Notes: generated by a model not told the origin, from the letters alone. Shown: positions 31,651 through 41,938, numbered from the stretch's first letter. The stretch is 64,000 nucleotides of DNA from Amycolatopsis coloradensis (GCF_001953865.1 NZ_MQUQ01000001.1:248001-312000); one strand, 5' to 3'. A program made the numbers and translations.

Positions 31651-32484
31651 TCAGGCGATGCGTTCCCCCACGAACTTCATGACTTCGGGCATGATGCCGC
31701 GCCAGTAGTCGTCGTTGTGCTCGCCGGGGGACATCTTCGCGACGGCGGGGTCGAGCGCCTTGATGAGTTTGCGGTCGGCGCGGGCGAAGGGATCCGAGTT
31801 CCCGCACCACACCCCGGTCGACGACGCCGAGAGATCGCCGGTGTGCAGCAGCGGCTCATGCGATTCCCAGTGCCCGCGATCCGCGAAAACCTTGCGGGAC
31901 TTGGCATCGGGCCAGCTCACGAACAGCGCGGCGCTCGCGACGGCGACGGCTTTGAGATCCTTGTGCTCGCGGGCGTAGCGCAGCGCGCCGAAACCGCCCA
32001 TCGAGATCCCGAACATCGCCGACGGCGGCCGCAACTGACGCTGGGCGAGCCAGCCGGGCAGTTCGCCGGTCAGCATCCGCTGCGGGTCGTCGCCCTCGCC
32101 GACATCGACCCAGTAGTTGTCACCATCTACGGCGGCCACCGCGAAACCGGGCAGTCCGGCCGCGACGACCTGGTTCAGCGCTTCCTGCACCCCCAGGTTC
32201 AGGAACGTCCGGGCGTCCGCGCCGCGCCCGTGCAGGGCGACGCAGACCGGCATCCCGACTCGCGAGCCGCGATCGGGCGCGATGATGACGAGGTTGACGT
32301 CCCGTTTCCGGGCCGCCGACCGCATCTTCTGCACCGTGACCGCTTCGGTCAGCGGCGTCGGGCTGTTCGGCGGGGCCACCGGCGGCGGCCCCATCAGCGG
32401 TGGTTTCTCCGTGCCGCACCCCGCGAGGAGCGTCAGCGCGGTGGCCCCCAGCAGCAGGCCACGCCGGCTCACGGCGTGGCCCAC
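31651..32484 (-). CDS. Tat-exported alpha/beta-hydrolase lipoprotein (esterase)
   Basis: A 277-residue esterase-like protein. The start holds twin arginines in VSRRGLLLGATALTLLAGC with the lipobox cysteine, so it is probably exported by the Tat route and lipidated. The nucleophile motif is FGISMGGFGALRYA (serine in GISMGG), with VALHGRGAD as the oxyanion strand and a C-terminal histidine in GEHNDDYWR. This resembles the antigen-85/esterase-D group; the substrate is unknown. GTG 32484 is chosen for its GGAG site and its place just after the rbfA stop. ATG starts at 32508 or 32520, inside rbfA, are possible. It follows rbfA where nrnA usually lies. Confidence 0.82.
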   Translation of the reverse strand: MGHAVSRRGLLLGATALTLLAGCGTEKPPLMGPPPVAPPNSPTPLTEAVTVQKMRSAARKRDVNLVIIAPDRGSRVGMPVCVALHGRGADARTFLNLGVQEALNQVVAAGLPGFAVAAVDGDNYWVDVGEGDDPQRMLTGELPGWLAQRQLRPPSAMFGISMGGFGALRYAREHKDLKAVAVASAALFVSWPDAKSRKVFADRGHWESHEPLLHTGDLSASSTGVWCGNSDPFARADRKLIKALDPAVAKMSPGEHNDDYWRGIMPEVMKFVGERIA

Positions 32485-32488
32485 TCCG

Positions 32489-32965
32489 TCAGCTCCGGGT
32501 CTCCTCATCGGCGAACTCATCGTCTTCGGCCTCTTCCCGCGGCGGCTTGTACGGGTCGGCTTCACCGGCGTGCTGCGCGCCGGTCGCCCGGCGGGCGACC
32601 TCCGCGTCGGCTTCCCTGGCCTTCGCGAGGAGGTCCTCGATGCGCTTGGCGTCCTCGGGAATGCTGTCGGCCACGAAGGCCAGCGTCGGCGTGTAGCGGA
32701 CCCCCGTGCCCTGCCCGACCTTCGTGCGCAGAACGCCACGAGCGGATTCCAGCGCCGCCGCGGCACCGGCGTGATCGGGTGTGGACTCCAGGTTTTCGCC
32801 GAGCACGGTGTAGTAGACCGTGGCGTCGTGCAGATCCGCCGTGATCTTCGTGTCGGTGATCGTCACATGGTTGAGCCGCGGATCCTTGATGTCGTGCTCG
32901 ATCGCGTGCGCGACGATCTGTGAGATCCGCTTGGCGAGCTTGCGAGCCCGAGCGGGGTCGGCCAT
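32489..32965 (-). CDS. rbfA: Ribosome-binding factor A
   Basis: A 158-residue KH-like protein that binds the 5' part of 16S rRNA during late 30S maturation. The family shows at [20 protein letters not shown] and [20 protein letters not shown] and at [15 protein letters not shown]...[12 protein letters not shown]. An acidic C-terminal tail extends beyond the usual domain end. It lies downstream of infB and the DUF503 gene, the standard order. Confidence 0.95.
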   Translation of the reverse strand: MADPARARKLAKRISQIVAHAIEHDIKDPRLNHVTITDTKITADLHDATVYYTVLGENLESTPDHAGAAAALESARGVLRTKVGQGTGVRYTPTLAFVADSIPEDAKRIEDLLAKAREADAEVARRATGAQHAGEADPYKPPREEAEDDEFADEETRS

Positions 32966-32995
32966 GGGGATTCGTCTCCTCGAAAGATCTTTCCG

Positions 32996-33289
32996 TCAGT
33001 CATCCGGGCCGAGCAACCGGCGGTGGGCGGAGAGCAGTTCGAACTCCGGCCTTCCGGCCACGAAGCGCTCACACGAGTCGAGCACGTCACGGACGTGCTC
33101 GCCAGTCGCCGCGACCACGGCCACACCGATCAGCGCCCGCCGGTGCAGATCCTGTTGACCGGCTTCGGCGACGGAGACGTCGAAACGCCTGCGTACCTCG
33201 GCCAGCACCGGCTTGATCACGGATCGCTTCTGCTTGAGCGAGTGGACGTCGCCCAGCAGGATGTCGAGCTCAAGAGCTCCTACGAACAT
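32996..33289 (-). CDS. DUF503 family protein
   Basis: A 97-residue protein with MFVGALELDILLGDVHSLKQ at the N-terminus and KQKRSVIKPVLAEVRRRFDV and AEAGQQDLHRRALIGVAVVA in the middle, which define DUF503 (YlxP). YlxP-type proteins are conserved between infB and rbfA and are associated with ribosome assembly. The ATG at 33289 starts exactly at family homology, although its ribosome site is weak. It lies 30 bases upstream of rbfA and 71 bases after infB. Confidence 0.92.
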   Translation of the reverse strand: MFVGALELDILLGDVHSLKQKRSVIKPVLAEVRRRFDVSVAEAGQQDLHRRALIGVAVVAATGEHVRDVLDSCERFVAGRPEFELLSAHRRLLGPDD

Positions 33290-33360
33290 GGGAGTTCTGG
33301 GTTGGATAGCAGTGAAGCGGCGCTCCCCCGCCCAGCTGCGAGGGAGCGCCGCCGTGTCAC

Positions 33361-36300
33361 TTACGCACGCGGCTTTTCGCGCTGCTCGTACGTCTCGATG
33401 ACGTCGCCGAGCTTCAAATCGCTGTAGTTGCCCAAGGTGAGACCACACTCGAAGCCCTCGCGGACCTCGGTGACGTCGTCCTTTTCGCGCTTCAGCGAGT
33501 TGATCGGCAGGTTCTCGACGATGACGTTGCCGTCACGGAGGAGACGTCCCTTGGCGTTACGCCGGATCTCGCCCGAGATGACCATGCAACCGGCGATCGT
33601 ACCGACCTTCGACGACTTGAAGATCCCGCGGATCTCGGCCTTGCCAAGCTCGACCTCTTCGAAGATCGGCTTGAGCATGCCCTTGAGCGCGGCTTCGATC
33701 TCGTCGATCGCCTGGTAGATGACCGTGTAGTACCGGACGTCGACGCCCTCGCGGGTGGCCCGCTCGGTCGCCTTGCCCTGTGCCCGCACGTTGAAGCCGA
33801 GGACGATCGCGTTGGACGCGGTCGCCAGGTCGATGTCGGACTCCGTGACGCCACCGACACCGCGGTGGACCACGTTGAGTTCGACCTCTTCTTCGCCGAC
33901 ATCCAGCTGCATCAGCGAGGCTTCGAGGGCCTCGACCGTACCGGAGTTGTCACCCTTGATGATCAGGTTAAGGGTGCTCGTCTCCTTCAAGGCCTCATCG
34001 AGGTCTTCCAGGCTGACCCGCTTACGACGCGACGCGTTGAGCGCGTTGCGAGTACGGGCCGAACGCCGCTCGGCGATCTGCCGGGCGACCCTGTCCTCGT
34101 CGACGACGAGGAACGTGTCACCGGCGCCGGGCACCGAGGTGAACCCGATGACCTGGACCGGACGCGACGGGGTCGCTTCGGTGATGTTGACGTTGTGCTC
34201 GTCGACCATCTTCCGCACGCGGCCATACGCGTCACCGGCGACGACGGAGTCACCGACGCGCAGCGTTCCGCGCTGGACCAGCACCGTGGCGACCGGACCG
34301 CGACCGCGGTCCAAGTGCGCCTCGATCGCGACACCCTGCGCCTCCATGTTCGGGTTGGCCCGCAGGTCAAGTGCGGCATCCGCGGTCAGCAGGATCGCCT
34401 CGAGGAGACCATCGATGTTGATGTTCTCCCGCGCCGAGATCTCGACGAACATCGTGTCGCCGCCGTACTCCTCGGCCACGAGGTTGTACTCGGTGAGCTG
34501 CTGCCGGATCTTGTCCGGGTTCGCGCCCTCCTTGTCGATCTTGTTGATCGCGACCACGATCGGGGCCTTGGCGGCCTGCGCGTGGTTGATCGCCTCGACC
34601 GTCTGCGGCATGACGCCGTCGTCGGCCGCGACCACGATGACCGCGATGTCCGTGGCGTTCGCACCACGAGCACGCATGGCGGTGAACGCCTCGTGACCCG
34701 GGGTGTCGATGAACGTCACGAGACGCGGGCTGCCCTCGAGCTCGGTCTCGATCTGGTAGGCGCCGATGTGCTGGGTGATGCCACCGGCTTCGCCCTCGCG
34801 CACCTTCGACTTGCGGATCGTGTCGAGCAGTCGGGTCTTACCGTGGTCGACGTGACCCATGATGGTCACGACCGGCGGACGGACCTGCAGGTCCTCTTCT
34901 TCACCCGCGTCTTCGCCGTAGGTGATGTCGAAGGTCTCCAGCAGCTCGCGGTCTTCTTCCTCCGGGCTGACGACCTGGACGACGTAGTTCATCTCGCCGC
35001 CGAGCAGCTCGAGGATGTCGTCCGACACGGACTGCGTCGCCGTGACCATCTCACCGAGGTGGAAGAGCACCTGCACCAGCGAAGCCGGGTTGGCGTCGAT
35101 CTTCTCGGCGAAATCGGTCAGCGAAGCGCCACGCGGCAGGCGGATCGTTTCGCCGCTGCCCTTGGGCAGGCGAACGCCGCCGACGCTGGGCGCCTGCATG
35201 TTGTCCATGTACTCCATGCGCTTCTGGCGCTTGGACTTCCGGCCCTTGCGAGCGGGGCCACCGGGACGCCCGAAGGCACCCGCGGTACCGCCACGGCCAC
35301 CGGGGCCACCACGGCCGCCGCCGCCACGGAAACCGCCACCACCGGCCGGGGCACCGCCGCCGCCACCGGGGCCACCGCCACCGGGACGGAAACCGCCGCC
35401 ACCGCCGCCACCGGGACGGAAACCGCCACCGCCACCGCCGCTACCGCCACCGGGACCGCCGCGGAAACCTCCGCCGCCGCCACCGGGACCGCCACGAGCG
35501 CCGCCGCCGGGGCCACCACGGGCTCCGCCGCCAGGACCACCACGGCCGCCGCCGGGGCCACCGGCCGGACGGGCCGGGCGGCCCGGCATCATGCCGGGGT
35601 TCGGACGCGGGGGCATGTTGCCCGGGTTCGGCCGGTTACCGCCGGGAGCGCCGCCACCGGGACGCGGGGCCGGCCGGTCGCCGCCCTGCCCGCCACCGGG
35701 ACGCGGCGGGCGGTTGTCGCCGCCCTGCTGGCCGCCACCGGGACGCGGACCGGACGGACGCTGGGCCGGGGAACCGGAACCCACGCCGAACGGGTTGTTG
35801 CCGACACGCGGGGTGCGCGGGCCGGGCTTCGGGCCGCCGGGCTTGGGGCCCTGCGGCTTCGGCGGCACGACCGAACCCTGCGACGGCGTCGAGGACGCCG
35901 GCGGGGTGGCCGGTGCTGCCGGGGCTTCCTTGGTTTCGGACTGCTTCGGCTCGGCCGCCGGAGCGGCCTTCGCCGCCGGAGCCACCTCTTCCTTGGGCGC
36001 CGGCGGCCGGGGGCCGGGGCGCGGACCCGGGCGGACACCCGGGGTGGAGGGGCGGGACGGCTGCTGAGCCGGGGCCGACGAAGCGGACGCCGCGGGGGCG
36101 GAGGCCGCCGGAGCGGCCGGAGCCTCGGTCTTCGCCGCGGGCGCCGGCTGAGCCTGCTTCGCGGCCGGAGCCGGGGCAGCGGGCTTCGCGGGAGGCGCGG
36201 GCGAAGGGCGCGGGCCGGGGGTCGGAACCGACTTCTTCTTGCCGTCCTTGGACGGGTACGCGTCACGGAGACGGCGGGCGACCGGCGCCTCGACGGTGGA

Positions 36301-36408
36301 CGACGCGGACTTCACGAACTCGCCCTGTTCCTTCAACTTGGCGAGAACTTCCTTGCTGGTGATGCCGAGCTCTTTCGCGAGCTCATGTACTCGGGCCTTG
36401 CCTGGCAC
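33361..36408 (-). CDS. infB: Translation initiation factor IF-2
   Basis: This GTPase places initiator tRNA on the 30S subunit. The protein has 1015 residues. The IF2N domain is at the N-terminus ([20 protein letters not shown]). A very long low-complexity part follows: Ala/Pro-rich (about 60-190), then Gly-rich with [14 protein letters not shown] and FRPGGG repeats (about 200-385). The G domain has [24 protein letters not shown] and [11 protein letters not shown]. The GTG at 36408 is preferred over ATG 36420 because AGGAG lies six bases upstream and the N-terminus then matches the family. The ylxR gene lies upstream. A 998-residue antisense open frame is only a shadow. Confidence 0.97.
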   Translation of the reverse strand: MPGKARVHELAKELGITSKEVLAKLKEQGEFVKSASSTVEAPVARRLRDAYPSKDGKKKSVPTPGPRPSPAPPAKPAAPAPAAKQAQPAPAAKTEAPAAPAASAPAASASSAPAQQPSRPSTPGVRPGPRPGPRPPAPKEEVAPAAKAAPAAEPKQSETKEAPAAPATPPASSTPSQGSVVPPKPQGPKPGGPKPGPRTPRVGNNPFGVGSGSPAQRPSGPRPGGGQQGGDNRPPRPGGGQGGDRPAPRPGGGAPGGNRPNPGNMPPRPNPGMMPGRPARPAGGPGGGRGGPGGGARGGPGGGARGGPGGGGGGFRGGPGGGSGGGGGGFRPGGGGGGGFRPGGGGPGGGGGAPAGGGGFRGGGGRGGPGGRGGTAGAFGRPGGPARKGRKSKRQKRMEYMDNMQAPSVGGVRLPKGSGETIRLPRGASLTDFAEKIDANPASLVQVLFHLGEMVTATQSVSDDILELLGGEMNYVVQVVSPEEEDRELLETFDITYGEDAGEEEDLQVRPPVVTIMGHVDHGKTRLLDTIRKSKVREGEAGGITQHIGAYQIETELEGSPRLVTFIDTPGHEAFTAMRARGANATDIAVIVVAADDGVMPQTVEAINHAQAAKAPIVVAINKIDKEGANPDKIRQQLTEYNLVAEEYGGDTMFVEISARENINIDGLLEAILLTADAALDLRANPNMEAQGVAIEAHLDRGRGPVATVLVQRGTLRVGDSVVAGDAYGRVRKMVDEHNVNITEATPSRPVQVIGFTSVPGAGDTFLVVDEDRVARQIAERRSARTRNALNASRRKRVSLEDLDEALKETSTLNLIIKGDNSGTVEALEASLMQLDVGEEEVELNVVHRGVGGVTESDIDLATASNAIVLGFNVRAQGKATERATREGVDVRYYTVIYQAIDEIEAALKGMLKPIFEEVELGKAEIRGIFKSSKVGTIAGCMVISGEIRRNAKGRLLRDGNVIVENLPINSLKREKDDVTEVREGFECGLTLGNYSDLKLGDVIETYEQREKPRA

Positions 36409-36552
36409 AGCTCTCCTCATCTGGGGAGGCCGGCGGCAGACCCGCAGACCTCGTCCTATTGTCGCGCGTTCATTGATTCAGCTTCACGGCTGACTCATGA
36501 CGGGTCGACCTGCTTCCTGATTCCATCCGGCGCCGGGGATGTCCCGGCGCCC

Positions 36553-36882
36553 TTAGCCTTCGGCGAGTCGCTCCAGGCGTTCGTGGACACCCTGGGCGTC
36601 GAGCGACCCCGGAACACGAAGTGCTCGGGGAAACGCCCTGCGCCGCTCGGCCTTGGCCAGACAGTCCGGCACGGGGTGCAACCAGGCACCCCGGCCCGGC
36701 AACCGCCGACGTTCGTCGACGATCAGCCGTCCATCCGCCGCGACCACTCGCAGCAACTCGCCGATCAAGGCCCGCCGACGGCAACCCACACAGGTGCGGA
36801 CCGGGGATTCCCGGTCATACTGGAGGTCGGTTCCCGGCCGCGGGCTCTGAACCACTCGTAAGTCTAGCGCTTCGACCCTCAC
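36553..36882 (-). CDS. ylxR: YlxR (DUF448) family protein
   Basis: A 109-residue protein with the YlxR signature [20 protein letters not shown] and the [20 protein letters not shown] segment. YlxR proteins bind RNA and are reported nucleoid- or RNase P-associated regulators. The GTG at 36882 overlaps the nusA stop (GTGA), giving about 27 residues before the conserved domain, longer than most homologues. A later start is possible. It lies in the invariant order nusA-ylxR-infB. Confidence 0.9.
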   Translation of the reverse strand: MRVEALDLRVVQSPRPGTDLQYDRESPVRTCVGCRRRALIGELLRVVAADGRLIVDERRRLPGRGAWLHPVPDCLAKAERRRAFPRALRVPGSLDAQGVHERLERLAEG

Positions 36883-37919
36883 TCAGCCGAACCGGTTGCC
36901 GCAGCGGGCCGCGCCTGCTCGGCGTGTGCTTCGTCACCCTGCTCAGGGGCGGCGTCGCTGCGGATGTCGATCCGCCATCCGGTGAGGCGCGCGGCGAGGC
37001 GGGCGTTCTGGCCCTCCTTGCCGATCGCGAGCGAAAGCTGGAAGTCCGGGACGACGACGCGAGCGGTCTTCGCCCGCTCGTCGACGACACGAACCGATAC
37101 AACCTTCGCGGGCGACAGCGCATTCCCGACGAACCTCGCCGGGTCCTCCGAGAAGTCGATGATGTCGATCTTCTCGCCTGCCAGTTCACTCATCACGTTG
37201 CGCACGCGGGCACCGACCGGGCCGATGCACGCGCCCTTGGCGTTGACGCCTGGCACCGTCGAGCGGACCGCGATCTTGGTGCGGTGTCCCGGTTCGCGCG
37301 CGACGGCCGCGATCTCGACCGTGCCGTCGGCGATTTCGGGGACCTCGAGGGCGAACAGCTTCTTCACCAGGTTCGGGTGCGAACGCGACAGCGTGATCTG
37401 CGGGCCGCGGTTGCCGCGCGAAACGGTGACGACGTAGGCCTTGATCCGGCTGCCGTGCTCGTAGGACTCGCCCGCCACCTGCTCGACCGAGGGCAGCACG
37501 CCTTCGATGTCGCCGACCTGGATGACGACCATGCCGCGGGCGTTGGCGCGGGCGTCGCGCTGCACCACGCCGGCGACGATCTCGTTCTCCTTGGCGGAGA
37601 ACTCGCCGAAGGTCTTCTCGTGCTCGGCGTCGCGCAGGCGCTGCACGATGACCTGCCGGGCGGTGGTCGCGGCGATCCGCCCGAAGCCCTCGGGGGTGTC
37701 GTCCCATTCCTCGTCGGTCTGGCCGTCCGGGGTGAGGGTGTGGGCGAGGACGCGGACCAGCCCGCTCTTGTGATCGATGTCGATCCTGGCGTGCGGCTGG
37801 TGGCCCTCGGTGTGCTTGTACGCGGTGAGCAGCGCGGTCTCGATCGCTTCGATCACCGTCTCGAAGGGGATGTCCTTGTCCCGTTCGATCGCGCGCAGCG
37901 CGGCGATGTCGACGTTCAC
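36879..37919 (-). CDS. nusA: Transcription termination/antitermination protein NusA
   Basis: A 346-residue actinobacterial NusA, which binds RNA polymerase and nascent RNA. The order is: N-terminal polymerase-binding domain ([20 protein letters not shown]), S1 domain ([20 protein letters not shown]), then two KH domains ([20 protein letters not shown] and [20 protein letters not shown]). The C-terminal acidic repeats of enterobacterial NusA are absent, as is normal here. The GTG start overlaps the rimP stop (GTGA). Confidence 0.96.
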   Translation of the reverse strand: MNVDIAALRAIERDKDIPFETVIEAIETALLTAYKHTEGHQPHARIDIDHKSGLVRVLAHTLTPDGQTDEEWDDTPEGFGRIAATTARQVIVQRLRDAEHEKTFGEFSAKENEIVAGVVQRDARANARGMVVIQVGDIEGVLPSVEQVAGESYEHGSRIKAYVVTVSRGNRGPQITLSRSHPNLVKKLFALEVPEIADGTVEIAAVAREPGHRTKIAVRSTVPGVNAKGACIGPVGARVRNVMSELAGEKIDIIDFSEDPARFVGNALSPAKVVSVRVVDERAKTARVVVPDFQLSLAIGKEGQNARLAARLTGWRIDIRSDAAPEQGDEAHAEQARPAAATGSAE

Positions 37920-38455
37920 TTCGGCTCCTCCTTCGGTTCGGTGGTGGCGGCGTTCAGTGCCGACGCATCGGTTTCCAACAGTTTCAGGTCCTCGGCAGGT
38001 GGTTGCTTGAACTCGATCTCGATGACCGCCTTGGCCACCGAGGCGTAAGGGACGTCCCGGATCTCGCCGTCGACGAGCAGGCGCGCGGCCTTCTCGCCCG
38101 CGTGTCCCACGCGGCCGATGAAGGCGGCGCCCTCGGCCGGGGTGACCTTGACGAGCCGGAACTTCGCGCGCCGCCAGTGCCTTTGCACGGTCAGCGGCCG
38201 GTCGAGGCCCGGCGAGGTGACTTCGAGCGTGTACGCGCTGGCGATCACGTGCTCGTTCTCGTCGAGCGCGGCGGAGACGGCGCGGCTGACGCTCGCCACC
38301 TCGTCCAGCCCGACGCCGTCGTTCCCGTCGACGACGACCTTGACCAGCTGACGGCGGCCTGCTTGCTGGACCTCGAAGGAATCGAGATCGAAACCCGCGG
38401 CCTTGACGGCTTCGGCCACGATGGGCTCCAGCCTGCTGGCGAGGTCGTTGGGCAC
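37916..38455 (-). CDS. rimP: Ribosome maturation factor RimP
   Basis: A 179-residue protein needed for 30S maturation. The family marks are [40 protein letters not shown] and the [20 protein letters not shown] motif. The GTG at 38455 is fixed by AGGAG nine bases upstream and standard length; the frame is open far beyond. It is the first gene of the rimP-nusA-ylxR-infB-DUF503-rbfA group. The promoter should lie in the 136 bases before the divergent lipoprotein gene. Confidence 0.95.
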   Translation of the reverse strand: MPNDLASRLEPIVAEAVKAAGFDLDSFEVQQAGRRQLVKVVVDGNDGVGLDEVASVSRAVSAALDENEHVIASAYTLEVTSPGLDRPLTVQRHWRRAKFRLVKVTPAEGAAFIGRVGHAGEKAARLLVDGEIRDVPYASVAKAVIEIEFKQPPAEDLKLLETDASALNAATTEPKEEPK

Positions 38456-38591
38456 GGTGAAGCGCTCCTGTCCGGCTGTGGGCGACCCGGCGGCGTGGAT
38501 CCCGGGTTCGGTAGTGGACCAGCTTATCTGGTGACCCTCGCGTGACGCGCGAGCGGCGGCCCCGCACGGGGTACTGGCAGGATGGGGCGGC

Positions 38592-39530
38592 GTGACCGGA
38601 AGACCGACCGAGCCCACCATGCAGAGCCGTCGTACTTTCCTGCGAAGGGGAGCGCTGGCCGCGATGGCCGTGCCGCTGGCCGCCGCCTGCGGCCCCGGGT
38701 ACGACGAAAGCCCCGATCCGCTGGGACCGCTGCTGCGCGCGGCCGAGACCGACGCGGCGGGCGCGAAGGCGCTGACCGGCGCCGAAGCCGAGTCGGTCGC
38801 CACCGCGCGGGCCGCGCACGCGGCAGCACTTAAGACCGAGGTGGATCGGCTCAACCGGCCCAGGCCGACGCAGGCCGGACCGGCGGAGGACCCGCCGTCG
38901 TCGGTCGACGGGCTCAAGGAACGGCTCTCCCAGGCCCGCAAGCAGGCGGAGGGCCTCGTACCGTCGCTGCCCCGCTACCGCGCCGGGATGGTCGCCTCGA
39001 TCGCGGCGGGCTGCGCGGCCTTGCAGCAGAGTTCGGACAAACTCGGCCGCGGTGACGACGCCGGAGCCGTCGAAGTGCCCGCCGGAGCCCCGCTGGGCCA
39101 GGAGACCGCGGAGGCCGTGCAGCAGGCGTTGGCGGCCGAACACGCGGCGGTCTGGGTGTACGGGTTGGTCAGTGCCTACCTGCCGGCCGCCTTCACCGGC
39201 GCCGTGACGCGAGGGGCGGCCGAGCACGTCAAGCGGCGGAACGTCTGCGAGCGCATGCTTTCCGCCGGAGGCCAGACGCCCACGGGGCCGGAAGCCGCGT
39301 ACGTGCCGCCGAAGCCGGTGACCGACGCCGGCACGGCGATGGAACTGGTCGCGACGGCCGAATCGGACGCGTCGGCCGCCTGGCTCGGCGTGATCGACCG
39401 GACCGACGACGCGGCATTGCGGACGACGGCGTTGAACGCGCTGATCGGCTCGGCGCGGCGAGGGACGGCCTGGCGGGCGGAGTTCGGCGCCACGCCGGTG
39501 GCGATCGCGATGCCGGGTCAAGCGACCTGA
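38592..39530 (+). CDS. Tat-type lipoprotein with DUF4439 ferritin-like domain
   Basis: A 312-residue exported protein. The start has twin arginines and a lipobox: [22 protein letters not shown] long helical middle part (about 45-170) leads to the C-terminal DUF4439 ferritin-like four-helix domain (about 178-310), with [20 protein letters not shown] and a glutamate-rich second helix pair. A gene of this type beside rimP is conserved (compare Rv2844 next to rimP in mycobacteria). Metal binding is possible but not certain. ATG 38619 is an alternative start, and the Tat motif is retained with it. Confidence 0.85.
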   Translation: MTGRPTEPTMQSRRTFLRRGALAAMAVPLAAACGPGYDESPDPLGPLLRAAETDAAGAKALTGAEAESVATARAAHAAALKTEVDRLNRPRPTQAGPAEDPPSSVDGLKERLSQARKQAEGLVPSLPRYRAGMVASIAAGCAALQQSSDKLGRGDDAGAVEVPAGAPLGQETAEAVQQALAAEHAAVWVYGLVSAYLPAAFTGAVTRGAAEHVKRRNVCERMLSAGGQTPTGPEAAYVPPKPVTDAGTAMELVATAESDASAAWLGVIDRTDDAALRTTALNALIGSARRGTAWRAEFGATPVAIAMPGQAT

Positions 39531-39559
39531 GGTTTTTCGCGCGGCGGTTGCGCCCGCAG

Positions 39560-39614
39560 GTCCGTGAAGGACTCCTTAAGGGACCCAGAGTCCCTCAAGG
39601 AGTCCTTCACGGAC
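39560..39614. terminator. Palindrome between convergent genes, second GTGAAGGACTCCTT copy
   Basis: Arms 39560-39584 and 39591-39614 start GTCCGTGAAGGACTCCTTAA and have one mismatch in 24 bases. It is nearly identical to 2947-2993. It lies 30 bases after the DUF4439 stop and 19 before the end of the convergent gene. Confidence 0.65.
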
Positions 39615-39633
39615 CCTTCATGTACTTCAAAAC

Positions 39634-40308
39634 TCAGCGGCGCAGGTCACCTGAAAGCCGCAGGGCGTCGGTCGCGATCCGCTCCAGCACCGGCTTGTCG
39701 GTCTTCTTGTCGTAGAACCCGGCCAGCACGATGGCCACGTCGGGCCCGGTGACGTGGGAGTCGTAGGCCGCGTCCTGCCCGGAGATCTTCGGGACGCCCT
39801 GTTCCTTGAAGGTGCCGTCACGCACCAGGTCGGACACGTTGCCCGTGCCGTCCTTGTCGGTGAGCGCCTTGAGCTGGGTCGCGGTGACCTCGCCGGGCAT
39901 GGTGACCAGGACGACCGACACCAGCGCCTTCTTCCCGCCGGTCTCGGTCGTGTACAGCGCCCGTGACAGCCGCGTGCACGGCGTCTCGGTGAAGAACGCC
40001 TTGGTGTCGCCGTAGGACTTGCTCGCGCAGTCGGAGGTGACCTGCGGGCCCTCGATCAGCGTGTACTGGAACTGGCCGTTCTTCGACGGCGTGTCCGCGA
40101 CCGGGGTCGTCTCCGGCTCGTGCCGGATCAGCCACCAGAGCAGGCACGAGACGACCGCGATGGCGACCAGTCCGGCACCTTTCAGTGCCAGGGTCTTGGT
40201 GTCCCTCGGCGGCTTCGGCGCAGGCGGCGGCCCGCCCGGCCCTGCCGGTCGCACCGGCTGAAGCCGGGCCGTTTCCGTCACTCCCGGGGTAAATTGCGCA
40301 CCAACCAC
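39634..40308 (-). CDS. Single-span membrane protein with an extracytoplasmic domain
   Basis: A 224-residue protein with no recognised family. A Pro-rich cytoplasmic start (about 1-38) is followed by one membrane helix (about 43-62, GAGLVAIAVVSCLLWWLI) and an outside domain of about 160 residues with two cysteines (DCASKSYGDTKAFFTETPCT), probably disulfide-bonded. The type occurs widely in Pseudonocardiaceae as hypothetical membrane protein. GTG 40308 is the longest start; a GTG at 40281 with GGGA ahead of it is equally plausible. It is convergent with the DUF4439 gene. Confidence 0.75.
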   Translation of the reverse strand: MVGAQFTPGVTETARLQPVRPAGPGGPPPAPKPPRDTKTLALKGAGLVAIAVVSCLLWWLIRHEPETTPVADTPSKNGQFQYTLIEGPQVTSDCASKSYGDTKAFFTETPCTRLSRALYTTETGGKKALVSVVLVTMPGEVTATQLKALTDKDGTGNVSDLVRDGTFKEQGVPKISGQDAAYDSHVTGPDVAIVLAGFYDKKTDKPVLERIATDALRLSGDLRR

Positions 40309-40342
40309 GGGAACATACGGTAGTTCACTCCGGTCCGGCGGT

Positions 40343-41356
40343 TCACCTGAACGTGCTTATCACCCGTTCCACGTCGTCAGCCGTGTTGTAGAGATGGAAC
40401 CCGAATCGCTGCCTTCCGGCCCGGGTACCGGCCACGACGCCCGCTTTCTTCACTCGGTCGGCGTCAACGGCGAGCGAGACGATCGCGCTCCCCTGAACGG
40501 GTGAACCGAGGGCTTCGAGGAGTGAGTCGGCGAGCCCCACGCAGTGCGCGCGGACGGCGTCGAGGTCCAAGGACCCGAGGTAGTCCAGTGAGGCGGCGGC
40601 ACCGACGAACGAGAGCCAGGCCGGGGACAGGTCGAGCGACCGGGCGCCCTCCGCGAGCCTCAGCGGGAGGCCGTAAACGGTCTGCCAGCGTTCCTCCCCG
40701 GCGTACCAGTTCGCGGCCACCGGCAGCGCCCGCCCCAGCACCCGTGGATGCGCGGCCAGCCAGGCCGCCCCGCGCGGCGCGAGCAGCCATTTGTAGCCGG
40801 CGGCGACCACCCAGTCGGCCCAGTCGAGGTCGAGCGGCTGCCAGCCCGCGGCCTGGGTGGCGTCGAGCAGGACGGCCGCGCCCGCCGCCTCGGCCGCGGC
40901 GCGGAGCCTGTCGAGGTCGACTTGCGCACCGTCCGCCGACTGGACGACGCTGACCGCGACGAGGTCGTGCCCTTCGAGACGTTCGGTCAGTTCGGCCAGC
41001 GGGACTTCCGTGACCTTCACCCCGCGGTGCGCCTGTGCCGCGAACGGGAAGGTGACGCTGGTGAAGTCGTTCCCCGCGACCAGCACGCTGGCGCCCTCAG
41101 GCAACCCGGCCGCCACGTTCGCGATCAGCTGCGAGACGGACGCCCCGACCGCGACCCGGTCCGCCGGGACCCCGATCATCGCGCCGAACCCGGCGCGGGT
41201 CCGCGCGACGGGCTCGTCGAAGTCCGCCGGGCGGGCCTCGCCGCGCCGCCACCGCTCGACCGCTTCCGCCACCGCGTCGGCCACGTGCGACGGCGGGACG
41301 CCGATGCTCGGGGTGTTCAGATATCCGGGCGGGACGGCGAATTGACCGTTTCCCAT
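40343..41356 (-). CDS. Class-V aminotransferase-fold PLP enzyme
   Basis: A 337-residue PLP enzyme of the aminotransferase V/cysteine desulfurase fold. The Schiff-base lysine is in VVAAGYKWLLAPRG, with LLDATQAAGWQPLD as the aspartate that contacts the pyridine nitrogen. VGASVSQLIANVAAGLPEGA binds the phosphate. The reaction is not evident; a selenocysteine lyase, kynureninase-like or desulfurase activity would all fit the fold. The ATG at 41356 gives the family start (FAVPPGYLNTPSIGVPP). A similar N-terminal sequence is repeated at 41887-41928. Confidence 0.85.
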   Translation of the reverse strand: MGNGQFAVPPGYLNTPSIGVPPSHVADAVAEAVERWRRGEARPADFDEPVARTRAGFGAMIGVPADRVAVGASVSQLIANVAAGLPEGASVLVAGNDFTSVTFPFAAQAHRGVKVTEVPLAELTERLEGHDLVAVSVVQSADGAQVDLDRLRAAAEAAGAAVLLDATQAAGWQPLDLDWADWVVAAGYKWLLAPRGAAWLAAHPRVLGRALPVAANWYAGEERWQTVYGLPLRLAEGARSLDLSPAWLSFVGAAASLDYLGSLDLDAVRAHCVGLADSLLEALGSPVQGSAIVSLAVDADRVKKAGVVAGTRAGRQRFGFHLYNTADDVERVISTFR

Positions 41357-41481
41357 GACAGGTGTTCTCGACTCTGTCCGCAACTCCACTCCCGCTCGTT
41401 CGTCTTGGGATCGCGACGCATCACCGGAAGCCGCGGCTTTCACCGGCTATGGCTCGGCACGGACCGGACGAGCGGCCGACT

Positions 41482-41769
41482 TCACCGTTCACGGATCACC
41501 GGAAAGTAATCTCCGCCAAGCTTGATCTGCCCACTGGCATCGATGGAGTTGTCCCGATCGCCCGTCACATTGCGGAGGTAGGTGTAGGCGTAGGCGGTGA
41601 ACCGGACTCGACCGTCGCCGAGGTTCGTGATCCCCTGCGGCTCGTCCAGCCGGTCGAATCCCACGGCGTAGTGCGTTCCCACATCTGCCGTGTACGTCGT
41701 GGGGTCGTTACGGGCCCGCTCCGCCGCGAGTCTGGCTCGCGCTTGCCCTGGAGATACGCGCTCTTTCAT
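41482..41769 (-). CDS. 95-residue protein of unknown function
   Basis: The ATG has a strong AGGAGGGG site four bases upstream, so this is probably a real gene. The product is soluble: a basic helical start (GQARARLAAERARND) followed by a mostly beta C-terminal part with many tyrosines (DVGTHYAVGFDRLD, RFTAYAYTYLRNVTGD). There is no signal, membrane helix or metal motif. No family recognised. It lies between the aminotransferase and PEP-mutase-like genes, on the same strand, in a stretch that also contains an aminotransferase-like start remnant, so it may have arrived by insertion. Confidence 0.65.
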   Translation of the reverse strand: MKERVSPGQARARLAAERARNDPTTYTADVGTHYAVGFDRLDEPQGITNLGDGRVRFTAYAYTYLRNVTGDRDNSIDASGQIKLGGDYFPVIRER

Positions 41770-41886
41770 GGCCCCTCCTGGATCCGGCTACGACCAAGGT
41801 ATCGAGCGAACGCGGCTCCGGACGCCGACAATCGGGTCTACTTCGCCGCGGTCCGGTTCCGCCGACCGCGACACCGATGGGGCTGA

Positions 41887-41928
41887 GTAGCCGGGCGGAA
41901 CGGCGAATTCGGCTCCGAAGGTCCGCAT
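41887..41928 (-). pseudogene. Start remnant of a second class-V aminotransferase
   Basis: Reading from ATG 41928, the sequence is MRTFGAEFAVPPGYSAP. FAVPPGY matches the intact aminotransferase start (MGNGQFAVPPGYLNTPS), and the DNA CCGGGCGG-ACGGCGAATT is shared. Similarity then ends. It is probably the 5' stub of a duplicate or displaced copy. The remainder of 41770-41938 shows no gene. Confidence 0.5.
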
Positions 41929-41938
41929 GCTCCCGAGG

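Noticed and set aside
33865..36861. 998-residue open frame on the plus strand
   Set aside because: It is exactly antisense to infB; its repeat-rich Arg/Ala/Thr composition is the shadow of the Gly/Pro-rich IF-2 codons. No ribosome site or family match.
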